Of a stretch of DNA of 64,000 nt, positions 1 through 10,814 are shown piece after piece; the stretch's first letter is position 1, and the number at the start of each line of letters is the position of its first letter. This stretch comes from Voacanga thouarsii (taxonomy: Eukaryota; Streptophyta; Magnoliopsida; Gentianales; Apocynaceae): positions 558,001 to 622,000 of the forward strand of contig JANUWF010002022.1 of NCBI GenBank assembly GCA_026120185.1. The letters are read 5' to 3'. A model generated the notes under the pieces. That model had not been told where the DNA came from. It did no database searches and was given only the letters and a program-made list of their open reading frames with translations. Both the position numbers and the translations under genes were made by a program.

Positions 1-39
1 CTGTTGCTCAGGCATACCCATATTGCCGAGTAGAGATGA

Positions 40-225
40 AAGAGTAGGGAGGTGGATGACAAGGCAAGATGTGTTCAGATTGTGCACCTGGATGTTCCGA
101 GGGAATGTGTGCATAATAGTGAAGAGGATGGTATAGTTTCTCATATAAAGTTTCTTCATTTGGATTATGGAGTCAAGAAGATGGAGTACCGGTATGTTAA
201 TGATGATTTTTGCCAAAAAGGGTGA
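40..225 (+). other. Possible 3' exon fragment, unrecognised
   Basis: An open frame of about 60 codons runs from just after a TGA (37-39) to a TGA at 223-225. It has mixed, protein-like composition (for example VQIVHLDVPRECV and SHIKFLHLDYGVKKMEYRY) and lies in a noticeably less AT-rich stretch than what follows. It has no start codon and could be the last exon of a gene beginning left of the window. I do not recognise the family. It could equally be a chance frame. Confidence 0.2.
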
Positions 226-2630
226 AATAAATATTAATTCAATTTATTCATATACTTTGATGTATTATATTTTTACTCTTAAAAAAAGTATACGTGGCTT
301 CTAGATATTGTAAATATTCCTTATAAAAAAGGAAAATATAATGTTTTTATTGACCAATAATTGATTAGCTTCCAAGATAGGTTAAAGTAGAGATCTTGGA
401 ATAAATTTGAAGGATATATTTCCAAAAGAAAAGAAGGTTTTATCAAATTTTTAGGTGGTCAAACAGAGTACTAAGGTAAGCTACAATTGTTTCCAATCCA
501 TGTGCCAAGTGGCAGGCCATAAATGGTGCAATAATATACGGTAACTGGGGTGGGTGGTTTTGCATCAGAGTCAGCGTCATGTGATTTGTCGCTTTCTTCT
601 TTTATGATTTTACACAATTCAACTCTTTCCTCTACATGTTTTTGAAGGTACATTTCCATCTAATACGTGGTCACTCATTGAAAAGATGGTGTTCGAGTAC
701 ATTCCAATAATTGGGATTTTTAATTTATTTAAAATGGATAGATTTTGACTTTGGATAACTCCTCTTCCTATTCTTCTAATTAACAAACAATTATTCTTTC
801 TATTCAAAATAAATTACTGTAGAAGTAATTGATTTGATTAGGAATTTTATATAACAATAAAAATAAGAAACATGTGAGTTTTGAAATAATTTAAATTTAA
901 TTATATAAAAATAATATAAGAAGTGTATTAATTTTTTTTATATAATACACAATATATAGAAAATTTCTTTTAAAAAATATTAATTTTTTAGAATAACTCA
1001 AAATGATAAGTCGGTGTATTTAGATAGCTTTTCTTTCAAATCAAAATTTCATTTTAATTTAAAATAATTAGTATATAAATACTTTTTTGTCTAAAAAATT
1101 ATCATATATTCATAATAAAATATATCATCTCTCTTTAGCTATGCTTAAGTGCTACATTAATTTACATATTTTATAATTTTTATTATATTAATCAAACTCA
1201 TCTTAAACAATTACTATTCAAGTATCATTAATAAACCTTATTGACCTTTTTAATGGCGACGGCACAGGGCTAGCACTCATAAATGAATTGAAAGCTATGC
1301 TCACATAAACAAACAATACTAGAAAGTTGTTTAATTTTCTAGATTTTATCATAGAGTTATTTAGGATTTAGTTAGTTAAGTTAAACTTAATTGTTAGTAT
1401 TTTGGAGATGTTAACCAACTCTCCTGCCCTGCCCCTATCTAACTGGTGTGATAGGTGATATCAGCTGTTAAATCTTTCATTAAAAAACAGGGAAAAAATG
1501 GGTGATAAGTGTTACCTTTCAGCCAAGAGACTTGGAGTTCAATCTCTGTAGAGTTGCAAGTTTATTCTGCTGTTTAATATTTCCTCCCTATGGACCCTAC
1601 CCTTGGTTGTTGAAGATGGTTGGGCCAATTTCATTAGTGGGCATTCAAAATGTGACTATTATGGATCCAATCAATAAGTCTAACTTGGTTGTCTAATTCA
1701 CGGCCCGTACCATGGCCACATGGATTCAGAGGTAAGATAGATATTTGAATGAAATTAAACGTAATAAATATAAATATAAATATAAATAAACATATATATA
1801 TATATATATGAATTTAAATGGATAATAGATGTGATACTCTAATTCTACATGAGATTGGAATAAGAGTTATGAATAGTATATAAGGATAAATCTAAATATC
1901 TATTGTCAACTTAGGATATACATTTTAACCTAATGAGGACAGCGGCCAAGTAATTGAACGTGGTTACTGCTAGCAGAGTAGGTAACGAAGTGCTATACCG
2001 TGCGCAGTCACCTTTAAAATCTCATGGCGCCTTATTAGTTATGGGTTTGGCCCCCAAAGTATGGGTCCAACGTGGATCAATTTGGGATATTTATTTTGAT
2101 CCAATGAGGATGGTGACCAAATAGTTGACTGTGGATGCCGCCAAGCCTATAGTCACGCTAGCGTAACAGTAGATATTTATTTATCTATTATTGTTCAGTA
2201 AATAATATTTTAATTTATTTTTAATTAAATATATTGATACTGGAACCTATATAGTAGTAAAAGATATCATTTTAATTAAATAAATAATCTTTTTTTTACT
2301 ATTTTACTTTTTATTAATTTAAAAATAATAATAGAATTCATATATTTAAAATTTTTATTATTTATTTTAATATTAATATAAATTATATTACTGTACGTTT
2401 TAAAAATAATAAATTAACACTAAGTTATATATTCATTTGCATATACGAGTATCAATTTAGTAATAATAAAATGTGACAAATAAGGCAACTAAAGAGGCTA
2501 TGCTCTCTGTTCTCCAATGCATGTCATATCTGAAAAATTTACACATACAAATAAAAAACTAATATGCATGGAGTTTTAAAAATAAAATATTAAAAATCTT
2601 AATGTCATTAGAGTAATAGATGTGTAACTA
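226..2630. other. AT-rich intergenic region, no supported gene
   Basis: Mostly AT-rich sequence. Short open frames at 471-807 on the minus strand overlap each other and match no family I know. A short TA run lies near 1793-1810. Two related segments near 1916 and 2088 share the pattern CCTAATGAGGAC / CCAATGAGGAT followed by a GACCAA-type stretch. This looks like an old direct duplication about 172 bp apart. Confidence 0.4.
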
Positions 2631-2633
2631 ATG

Positions 2634-2793
2634 CGGGAGTCACCAAGCAGTGAGATTGTTTTTCGATACATTACAATGAAAAATATTTGGATAAATCTGA
2701 TTCATGGCTCCACCGATGGACCAAGTGGGCCCAAGTATCTGCAGATGCCGATACTTGTTCCATTGGAATATTTTATTCCAAAATTCAATTTTG
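2634..2793 (+). repeat. MULE left TIR, outer part
   Basis: Outer half of the left inverted repeat, cut by copia A after 2793. Shared blocks with the right end include AATATTTGG / AATACTTGG and CTCCACCGATGGACC / CCCACCGGTGGAC. The left copy has about 15 extra bases near 2660. The inner half resumes at 8323. Confidence 0.65.
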
Positions 2794-3138
2794 TATTATA
2801 AAATTTAGGTAGTGTTAAAATAAAATCTTCACATTACACAATAATAAAACTCTAACTATTCTTTGCACAAGAATTTCTCTCTTTCTTTTTTCTCACAATT
2901 TTCTCTAATCTTTCTTCCACTAATCTTTCTTTCACAAAATGGTGGTGTATTACAAGTTTAGAGAATAGCTCTATTTATAGAGCTCTAATTAGTGGAATAC
3001 ATCATGTCATACGTCATCTTCCACTATCTTAATTAGTGGTGTCTTCACTAAATGGTGGACATCCATAAAAATCTTCTCTAATAATTCACATAAATCCAAA
3101 ATTAGTGGAGCTTCCACTAATTTAATATATTCAAAACA
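2794..3138 (-). repeat. Copia A 3' LTR (345 bp)
   Basis: Partner of the LTR at 7987-8317. It is 14 bp longer because CTTTCTTCCACTAAT-type sequence near 2915-2930 is locally duplicated. The first dinucleotide is mutated (TA for TG) and the end reads AAAACA for ATAACA. The same TATAAATA box lies at 2972-2979. Confidence 0.93.
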
Positions 3139-3264
3139 CTCTCCCTTGGATGTCCATCCATTACATAAAGAATATGCCTCGTTAAAACCTTACTAGATAA
3201 AAACCCAGTGGGAAAAAAAAATCTTGTGAAGGAAAAAGAGTACATTATTCTATATGTCTGTTTA

Positions 3265-6200
3265 TTACTCCCCCTGATGATATGATTTCTTTAAATCTTT
3301 AAACTGACGCATACTGATTTTATATCTCAACTTCTCAAATGTTGCAGTTGGTAAAGTCTTTGTGAAAAAATCTGCGAGGTTGTCACATGACCGAATTTGT
3401 AGCACATCAATTTCACCTTTCTTCTGGAATTCATGAGTAAAGTAGAATTTTGATGAAATATATTTTGTCCAATCTCCTTTAATATATCCTCCTCGTAATT
3501 GAGCTATGCAAGCTGCATTGTTTTCATAAAAAGGAGTTGGAATATCTTTAATCGATGATAATCCACAACTTTCTCGGATATAATGAATCATGGATCTTAG
3601 TCATACACATTCTCGACTTGCTTCATGAATGGCTATAATTTCAGCATGATTTGAAGAAGTAGCTGCTATAGATTATTTTGTAGAACGCCATGATATAACA
3701 ATATTTCCACATGTAAATAGATAGCCCGTTTGAGAACGTGCTTTATGTGGATCAGATAAATAACCAGCATCTGCATAACCTATCAATGTTGGGCTGGTTT
3801 TATTTGAATAAAATAATCCGAGGTCAATTGTACCTTGGAGATATCGAATGACTTGTTTAATTCCATTCCAATGTCGTCGTGTCGGTGAAGAACTAAATCT
3901 TACTAATAAATTGACAGCAAAAGCAATATCAGGTCGTGTATTATTAGCAAGATACATCAATGCACCAATTACACTGAGATATGGTACTTCAGGACCAAGG
4001 AGTTCTTCATCATCTTCTTGAGGTCGGAAAGGATCTTTATTCACATTTAATGATCAGACGATCATTGGAATACTCAATGGATGTGCTTTGTCCATGTAAA
4101 ATCGTTTTAGCACTTTTGCTGTATATGTTGATTGATGAATAAATGTTCCACTTTCCAGATGTTCAATTTGTAAACCAAGGCAAAATTTGATTTTACCAAA
4201 ATCCTTAATTTCGAATTCTCTTTTTAAATAATCAATTGTTTCTTGGAGCTCTTCAGGAGTTCCAATAAAATTAATATCATCAACATATATAGCTAATATA
4301 ACAAATTTAGAACCAGATTTCTTAATAAAAACACATGGACATACCTGGTCATTTTTAAATCCCGCTTTCAATAAATATTCACTAAGACGAGTGAACCACA
4401 TGCGCCCAGATTGCTTCAGGCCATATAATGATTTCTGCAACTTGATGGAGTAATTTTCACGAGGATAATGTTTATATGCTTCAGGCATATGAAATCCTTC
4501 GGGGATTTTCATGTAAACATCATTTTCTAAATTTCCATACAAATAAGCAGTAACAACATCTAATAGGCGCATATCTATCTTTTCATGTACTGCCAAACTG
4601 ATAAGATATCGAAGTGTAATAGCATCAATAACAGGAGAATAAGTTTCATCATAATCAATACATGGTCTTTGTGAAAAATCTTGGGCTACAAATTGCGCTT
4701 TATATCGTACGATTTCACTCTTTTCATTGCGCTTTAGCACAAATATTCATTTGTAGCCAACAAGTTTTACACATTCTGGTGTTCGGACTGTAGGTCCGAA
4801 GACTTTACGTTTTGTCAGTGCATTTAACTCCAATTGAATCGCATCTTTCCATTGCAGCCAATCTTTTCTATGCCGACCTTCATCAACTGATATTGGTTCA
4901 GGATCATCACTATCCTGTGCAACATCAAGAGATATATTGTATGCAAATATATTATCAATAACAGTTTCTATCCGATTCCAACTTCTACCGAAAGTGGTAT
5001 AATTAATAGAAATTTCAGTGTTACTTTCATCAACTTCTGGTTCTTTGTCATCAGTTTTCTCTTGGTCTTTATCATTCTCTTCTTCAATATGATCTTCTGG
5101 ATCTGTTAATCCTTTTTCTTTCGATGATTTTTATCTTTGGATCCAAGAGGTCGGCCACACTTTGGCGTGCTTTTGACTCAGCAACTATAGGTATAATATT
5201 TTGTTCTGCTGGAACTTCAATTCGAATAAGAGCATTTATAGTTGGAATATGCGATTTTGTAACTCTTCTGAGTCAACAAAAGCGTCTGGCATTTGATTTG
5301 CAATGCTTTGCAAATGAATTATCTTTTGAACTTCAAGTTCACATGCGCTTGTGCGCGGATCAAGATAATTTAATGATGTTGTCCAAGTAAAATCCTTTTT
5401 ATGCTGTTTTTGTTCTCCCCCTAATTTGGGGAATAATGATTCATCAAAATGACAATTAGCAAATCTTGCTATGAATACATCTCTTGTCAGGGGATCAACA
5501 TACCTGATAATAAAGGGATAATCATTTCCAACGTACATCCCCTTTCTTTTTTGAGAACCCATCTTTGTACGTTGGTTTGGTGCAATTGGAACATATACAG
5601 CACACCTAAAAATTCTTAAATGAGCAATATTTGGTTCTGACCCAAAAACCAATTGCAAAGGAGAGAATTTATGATAATTAGCCGGCCTTATGCATACAAG
5701 TGCTGCAGCATGTAAAGTAGCATGTCCCCAAGTAGATGTTGGGAGATTTATTTTCATTAATAATGGTCTAGCAATTAATTGTAATCGTTTAATCAAAGAT
5801 TCAGCAAGACCATTTTGTGTATGAACATGAGCTATAGGATGTTCAACATTAATCCCAATTGACATACAATATGTATCAAAAGCATGTGATGAAAATTCAC
5901 CAGCATTATCCAAACGGATATTTTTAATATGATAGTCAGGAAATTGTGCTCGTAATTTAATTATTTGAGCAAGTAATCTCGCAAACGCCAGGTTGCGAGT
6001 AGATAATAAACACACATGTGACTATCGGGATGATGCATTAATTAAGACCATAAAATATTTGAACGGTCCACATGGTGGATCAATAGGTCTACAAATATCT
6101 CCGTGAATCTGTTCGAGAAATGTAGGACTTTCAGCTCTTACTTTTACTGGTGATGGTTTAACAATTAATTTTCCTAGGGAACATGCAGTACATGCGAATT

Positions 6201-6753
6201 TTTCTAATGTCAATATCTTTTTATTTTTTAATGGATGACCATGTGTATTCTCAATGATTCTTCTCATCATGATAGATCTCGGATGACTCAACTGGTCATG
6301 CCAAATGATAAAAGTAATAGGATCAGTAAACTTCTGATTTACGAGATGATAAATTTCAATTGTACGTATTTTTGTAAAATATAGGCCAGTAGAAAAAGAC
6401 GGTAGTTTTTCTAATACAGATTTTTTATCCAAATGAATTTGAGTAATATAAAGATGTTCAATCCCATTTTCCTCATTTGTTTCAACATGATACCCATTTC
6501 TGCGGATATCTTTAAAACTCAATAAATTTCTTCTGAATTTTGAGGAAAATAGTGCCTTATTAATAATAATTGTTGTTCCTTTAGGCAACAATATACTAGC
6601 TCTTCCGGAGCCTTCAATCACATTTGTACTACCGTTTATCGTATAAATATTTATTTCTTCTATTTTGAGATCAGAAAAACATTTCTCATTTTTTAGTATG
6701 GTGTGTGTAGTTCCACTATCAATAATACATACATCATCATTAACAACAGCCAT
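3265..6753 (-). pseudogene. Copia A pol: protease, integrase, RT, RNase H
   Basis: One decayed pol frame in five open segments. Protease has DSGTTHT about 12 residues in. An HHCC pre-integrase domain follows (HDQLSHP ... CTACSLG, about 6190-6310). The integrase D,D,E residues are visible in IHGDICRP, LDNAGEF and NGLAESL. The integrase C-terminal and acidic linker carry two frameshifts (about 5250 and 5110-5130). RT has an intact YVDD at 4276-4287. RNase H runs to 3265. Stops interrupt the frame near 6022 (TAG for an expected Trp), 4750 (TGA for Trp), 4060 (TGA for an expected Arg), 3670 (TAA for Gln) and 3600 (TGA for Trp). Apart from the linker these segments stay in one frame. Confidence 0.92.
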
Positions 6754-6835
6754 CTAAACACAAATATATATATGAAAATATAAATCTTATTAGAATATAA
6801 TGAAAATGAAAATACAAAAATATAAGGGTGGGGCT

Positions 6836-7885
6836 TTAATTCTTCTGGACACTGCCATCACCAATTAAATTGTCTATCCTACCGTTTGGGTGTTCAAATA
6901 AATCTGATGCATCCATATGTGTAATATTGATATTAAGATCTTCATGATCAATATCATCATTTGCAGCATCATTTATTGGATGTTGAGAAAAATTTACTTC
7001 CGCATTTTTATTTTTTAATGAAGCTTGATACAATTCAACTAAATGCTTAGCCGTACGACAGGTACGTGACCAATGACCTTTCATGCCACATCTATAACAT
7101 GTATCCTTGTAATTTTCTTTTCTTTCTTTTTCTTTTTCTTTTCCCTTATGATCTTTTTTGTTTCACTTCAAGTGGCCAGTATTTCTCACAATTTGATTAT
7201 AATTGTGATAAGGGAAATATCGAGCGTGTTCATGACCATAACCACAACCACGACTATAACGATGGTTTCTGCTGGAGCTAACAGCATTCACTTCTGGAAG
7301 TGTTGTTGAGCCAGTTGGTCTGGCTTCATGATTTCTCAATAATAACTCATTATTTTTCTCTACAATGAGGAGGGCTGTAATTAAATCTGTAAATTTGGTA
7401 TACCATTTTTCTCGATATTGTTGCTGCAGGACAATATTCGAGGTATGAAAGGTGGAGAATGTCTTCTCCAACATATCTTCTTCAGTCACTTTTTCTCCGT
7501 ATAATTTTAATTGAGAAGTAATTTTATATATTGCGGAGTTATATTCATTCACGGTTTTAAAATCTTGTAACCTCAGGTGCAACCATTCATATTGTGCAGT
7601 GGGTAGTACGACCATCTTCAGGTGGTCAAATCTTTCTTTTAAATTTACCCACAGGCCATATGGATCTTTTTCGGTAAGATATTCCATTTTCAAATTTTTA
7701 TCGAGATTATGACAAATAAAAATCAAAGCTTTAGCCTTATGTTGTGCAGATACACTATTATTTGCTTGAATAGTTTCACTAAGGCCTTCAGCATTTTGAT
7801 GCATTTTTGCATCGAGAACCCATGACATATAATTTTTTTCAGAAATATCAAGGGCTACAAATTCGAGTTTAGCTTGGTTAGCCAT
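6836..7885 (-). pseudogene. Copia A gag with zinc knuckle, one premature stop
   Basis: Capsid-like gag of the common plant copia type. Translation from 7885 starts MANQAKLEF and shows the NYMSWVLDAKMHQ, GLWVNLKERFDH and YNSAIYKITSQL blocks typical of the UBN2/retrotran-gag family. A TGA at 7163-7165 interrupts the frame. Translation then continues in the same frame through a lysine-rich stretch into an intact CX2CX4HX4C zinc knuckle (CYRCGMKGHWSRTC) near 7060-7105, and ends at 6836. In an intact element this protein packages RNA in the virus-like particle. Protease lies in another frame just downstream. Confidence 0.9.
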
Positions 7886-7986
7886 AGAGATTAATAAATA
7901 CGTACCTGTCTTCTGACTTGTGTAACGGTAAAGACTCGTGCTTAGTCTTCTAGCTTTTGTAACTGTAGAGACTCATGCTGATAACG

Positions 7987-8317
7987 TGTTATAAAATTTG
8001 GGCAGTGTTAGAATAAAATCTTCACACTATACACTAATAAAACTCTAACTATTCTTTGCACAAGAATTTCTCTCTTTCTTTTTTCTCACAATTTTCTCTA
8101 ATCTTTCTTTCACAAAATGATGGTGTATTACAAGTTTAGAGAATAGTTCTATTTATAGAGCTCTAATTAGTGGAATACATTATGGCATACATCATCTTCC
8201 ACTAATCTTATATAGTGGTGTCTCCACTAAATGGTGGACATCCATAAAAATCTTCTCTAATAATTCACATAAATCCATAATTAGTGGAGCCTCCACTAAT
8301 TTAATATATTCATAACA
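7987..8317 (-). repeat. Copia A 5' LTR (331 bp)
   Basis: Begins TGTTAT and ends ATAACA, perfect short inverted ends. It is about 94% identical by eye to the left LTR apart from a 14-bp length difference. A TATA box (TATAAATA on the minus strand, 8150-8157) sits inside the near-palindrome AGAGCTCTATAAATAGA-type stretch and probably marks the retroelement promoter. Confidence 0.93.
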
Positions 8318-8322
8318 TTTTG

Positions 8323-8440
8323 TTAATTTTTTTTTTATTTTTTCATATTTTCCCCCTCAATCATGATTAACTATGGTTCTCTAATTTTGGAGGAATCGTA
8401 CCATAGACCCGAAAAAAATTAGAAACTTGAATAAACTCTC
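8323..8440 (+). repeat. MULE left TIR, inner part
   Basis: Continuation of the left inverted repeat after copia A and its TTTTG duplication. It pairs with the reverse complement of about 17515-17636. Shared blocks include CCCCTCAA, ATTAAC.ATGGTT and CATAGACC / CACAGACC. Similarity fades into C-rich sequence near 8440. Confidence 0.7.
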
Positions 8441-8995
8441 TCCCCCCCCTCCTAACCACGCCTGCGATTTCATCTCCCTCCCACCCCTTTCTTCTACCAC
8501 AAGTCTAACCCGTATGTCTGTCATCGCCGGCATAAATTCCACTCCTCTCCGATCTCCTCTACCTCCCTACCCCTCTCGGGTCTCTATCTCCGGTCTATCA
8601 AGCCAAGAAATTCATAGATTCCACTCCCCTCTGGTGTTCTCTACCTCCTGCCCCTCCTGGGTCTGTACCTCTGATCTTTCCCGCTAAGAAATTCATAGAT
8701 TCCACCCCCTCCAGTCTCCTCTACTTCTTACCCCTCTCGGGTCTCTACCTCCGGTCTGTGCCACCATTATAGATTGTTGAAACATCACCTTCCACCCCTC
8801 TCAGCTTTTGACCTTTTATGCTTTCAACATTTTGCCTAGATCTGTTGTTCTCTACCTTTGAGGATTTTTCCCATTTCCTTAAAACCTCACCGGACTTTCT
8901 CTTTTCCATTAGTTAGTGGGTTGGGTATCTTCTCCAGCAACTTCCCGTGGTGGAAGGGCATCTCCTCTGGCAAGCTTCTCCTGCACACCTAGGTG
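8427..8995 (+). other. C-rich leader-like segment of MULE with possible splice donor
   Basis: A pyrimidine-rich stretch directly inside the left TIR, unlike its AT-rich surroundings. It contains three tandem copies of an 82-bp unit (listed separately). It ends near CACACCTAG|GTGAGG at about 8991, a good plant splice donor. Because MULE TIRs often carry promoters, this could be the 5' untranslated exon of a plus-strand transcript whose coding exon is at 10510-10814. The 86-codon frame at 8427-8687 is low complexity and not convincing as protein. Confidence 0.35.
8536..8775 (+). repeat. Tandem repeat, about 82 bp x 3
   Basis: Three units begin ATTCCAC near 8536, 8618 and 8699. Each contains a TCTCCTCTACCTCC-like core, CCCCTC.GGGTCT and CCGGTCT, and the junctions read AAGAAATTCATAG. 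Copies are diverged, and the array lies just inside the MULE left TIR. Confidence 0.8.
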
Positions 8996-9840
8996 AGGTC
9001 TCAGATTTATTTATTTATTTATTTTGGTTCCTAATGAGCTAAGGTCTTCATCAAATGAACTGTTTTTGAGCCATACTTCTTATTAGGTTTTTTTCAATAA
9101 AATTGGTCTAAGAATAAAGAAGTATTGCAGAAGATACTTTTAGTCTAAATTTCATGTGTGTGTGTACATGCAAGGTTGTGTATTTGTGACTTTATGCAGT
9201 TCCCAATTATCCAGTTCTTGTTGTTTCTAGGACTGCAAGTTATACATGATGGTTTTGGCATTAAAGAGCCAACTTTGGAATTTCTGTTGCTGAAGGACAT
9301 CATCTGAGTTTAAAAATTGAAAGTGATTATAATATTCCAAAGATTAGTTGACTAAACACTGCATGTAAACAAAAGCACTTATAAGTGGTTGAGACAAAAA
9401 ATGTTTTTGTTGTTACTGTTATCATCTACCCTTGAATTTTGTGTGAATTATATCTCGTTCAGTTAGTACATTGTATCTTATACATTTTTGTGTACCTTTA
9501 GTACATTTCTTGTAGTCAGTTTCTAATGTGGTATTTAAATTGTGTCTTTATGCAGTGAGATATAACTTTCCACCTTTTTGGAGTTGATTTTGTGTTCATA
9601 ATATCTATATTTTGTGGAATATATATTTGATAAATAATTTTGTGTTTAGATCTGTTCATAATATTCATTTTTTCTATTATTCTGGACTGTGCTAACCAAC
9701 ATTAATTAAATGATTTTTATTGTCAAATAGACACAACATATGGTAGGAAGAGAGATCTTTTGCTTTTAAGATTTTATTATTCACAGAAAAAAAGATGTTT
9801 ATGGGCATGCATATTTTGATGTTGAAGTCCTGTACTGTTA

Positions 9841-10139
9841 TGCCTGGAAACCAAGGAACTCTTTGACTTGGTATGTGCTTAGATATTTAGTATATAACTG
9901 CTACCAAGTAATGAAAGTTGTACAAACAATATTGTATATTCTACTTACTTTCTGCATCTTTATAATGTGTTAATATTACTGCTCAATTGCTTTGTGGATG
10001 AAAACAAAAACAAAAATAGAACGTTGAAAACCACGAAACTCTTTGACCGGGTATGTGCTTGGATTTTTAGTATATAACTGCTAACAGGCAATGAAAGCTG
10101 TACAAATAATATTGTAAATTGTAGTTACTTACTGCATAC
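9841..10139 (+). repeat. Direct duplication, about 115 bp, offset 181
   Basis: Sequences at 9841-9958 and 10022-10139 match well. Shared blocks are AACTCTTTGAC, TATGTGCTT, TTAGTATATAACTGCTA, AATGAAAG.TGTACAAA and TTACTTACTGCAT. It is a local duplication inside the MULE and is not coding as far as I can see. Confidence 0.8.
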
Positions 10140-10509
10140 GACTTTTAGTTCTTTTTATGTTTCAAGTTTGTGGAAGTCATCTTAGCTGTTACTTAATTCT
10201 TATGACAGGGTGTTTTTATTTCATAAAGCAAGCTTGAGTTGACTTTATTGCTGGTTGAATTGCAGCTCGTAGATGGATGAGTCTTTTTCTTCCTTAGAAG
10301 CAAAAATACCAGCATCTTTTTCTTTTAGTTTCTGTACTACTGCCATGATAAAACTATACATCCAAAATTAGGGACTAACTAGAAGGACATGAATAGTTGT
10401 GATACAACTAACTGGACATTTAGTGTTTGTTTAGGTATTACTAAATATTGGTTGCCAAACTTATACTTGTTCTTCTAGACTTCTTTATTTATTTTTTTTT
10501 GCACTGCAG

Positions 10510-10814
10510 TAGCGAATTACATTGAGAAAGTACTATGTCGTGTTTCAAGGAAGACAGTTTGGAATATATGTAGACTGGGTGAATTGCCGTAAATCAGTAA
10601 ATGGCAGTCCCAGAAATGTTTTCAAATCATTTCCATCTTTTTAAGAAGCAGAAAAAACTAGGACATCACATAATACATCAAGAACAAAAGCACCTGATGT
10701 TGATACTTCTAAGAGTATATCCTCATCCACACAGACGAAGTTTGATCCACCACCACCACCTCCACGATCTCTTATCGAAATGGCTGATTCAAAAATGAAA
10801 TCAATAAAACCATA
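10510..10814 (+). pseudogene. Exon with RNase H1 N-terminal (Cauli_VI-like) domain
   Basis: After a pyrimidine tract and TGCAG acceptor (to 10509), one frame encodes LRKYYVVFQGRQFGIYVDW, then NCRKSVNGSPRNVFKSF and EEAEK-like residues. This is the pattern of the small RNA/DNA-hybrid-binding domain at the N terminus of eukaryotic RNase H1 and caulimovirus protein VI. A TAA interrupts it near 10642. The frame then continues through a Ser/Thr-rich and polyproline tail (FDPPPPPPRSLIEMA) to TAA at 10812-10814. The catalytic RNase H domain is absent. It lies inside the MULE, opposite to the transposase, so it is either a captured host exon or an accessory MULE gene. Confidence 0.6.

Larger units (their letters stand above)
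2794..8317 (-). mobile_element. Ty1/copia retrotransposon A, full length, with TSD
   Basis: Complete 5.5-kb element with LTRs at both ends, five-base target duplication TTTTG (2789-2793 and 8318-8322), a purine tract beside the 3' LTR (reverse complement of 3139-3147) and a candidate primer site beside the 5' LTR (reverse complement of about 7970-7986, CGTTATCAGCATGAG). Order on the minus strand is gag, protease, integrase, RT, RNase H, which defines copia. Coding parts carry stop codons and two frameshifts, so it cannot make its own polyprotein. It is inserted inside the left TIR of the MULE and is therefore younger than it. Confidence 0.95.

Noticed and set aside
7066..7309. Two plus-strand frames opposite copia A gag
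   Set aside because: Phe- and His/Thr-rich shadows of the lysine-rich and zinc-knuckle part of gag on the other strand.
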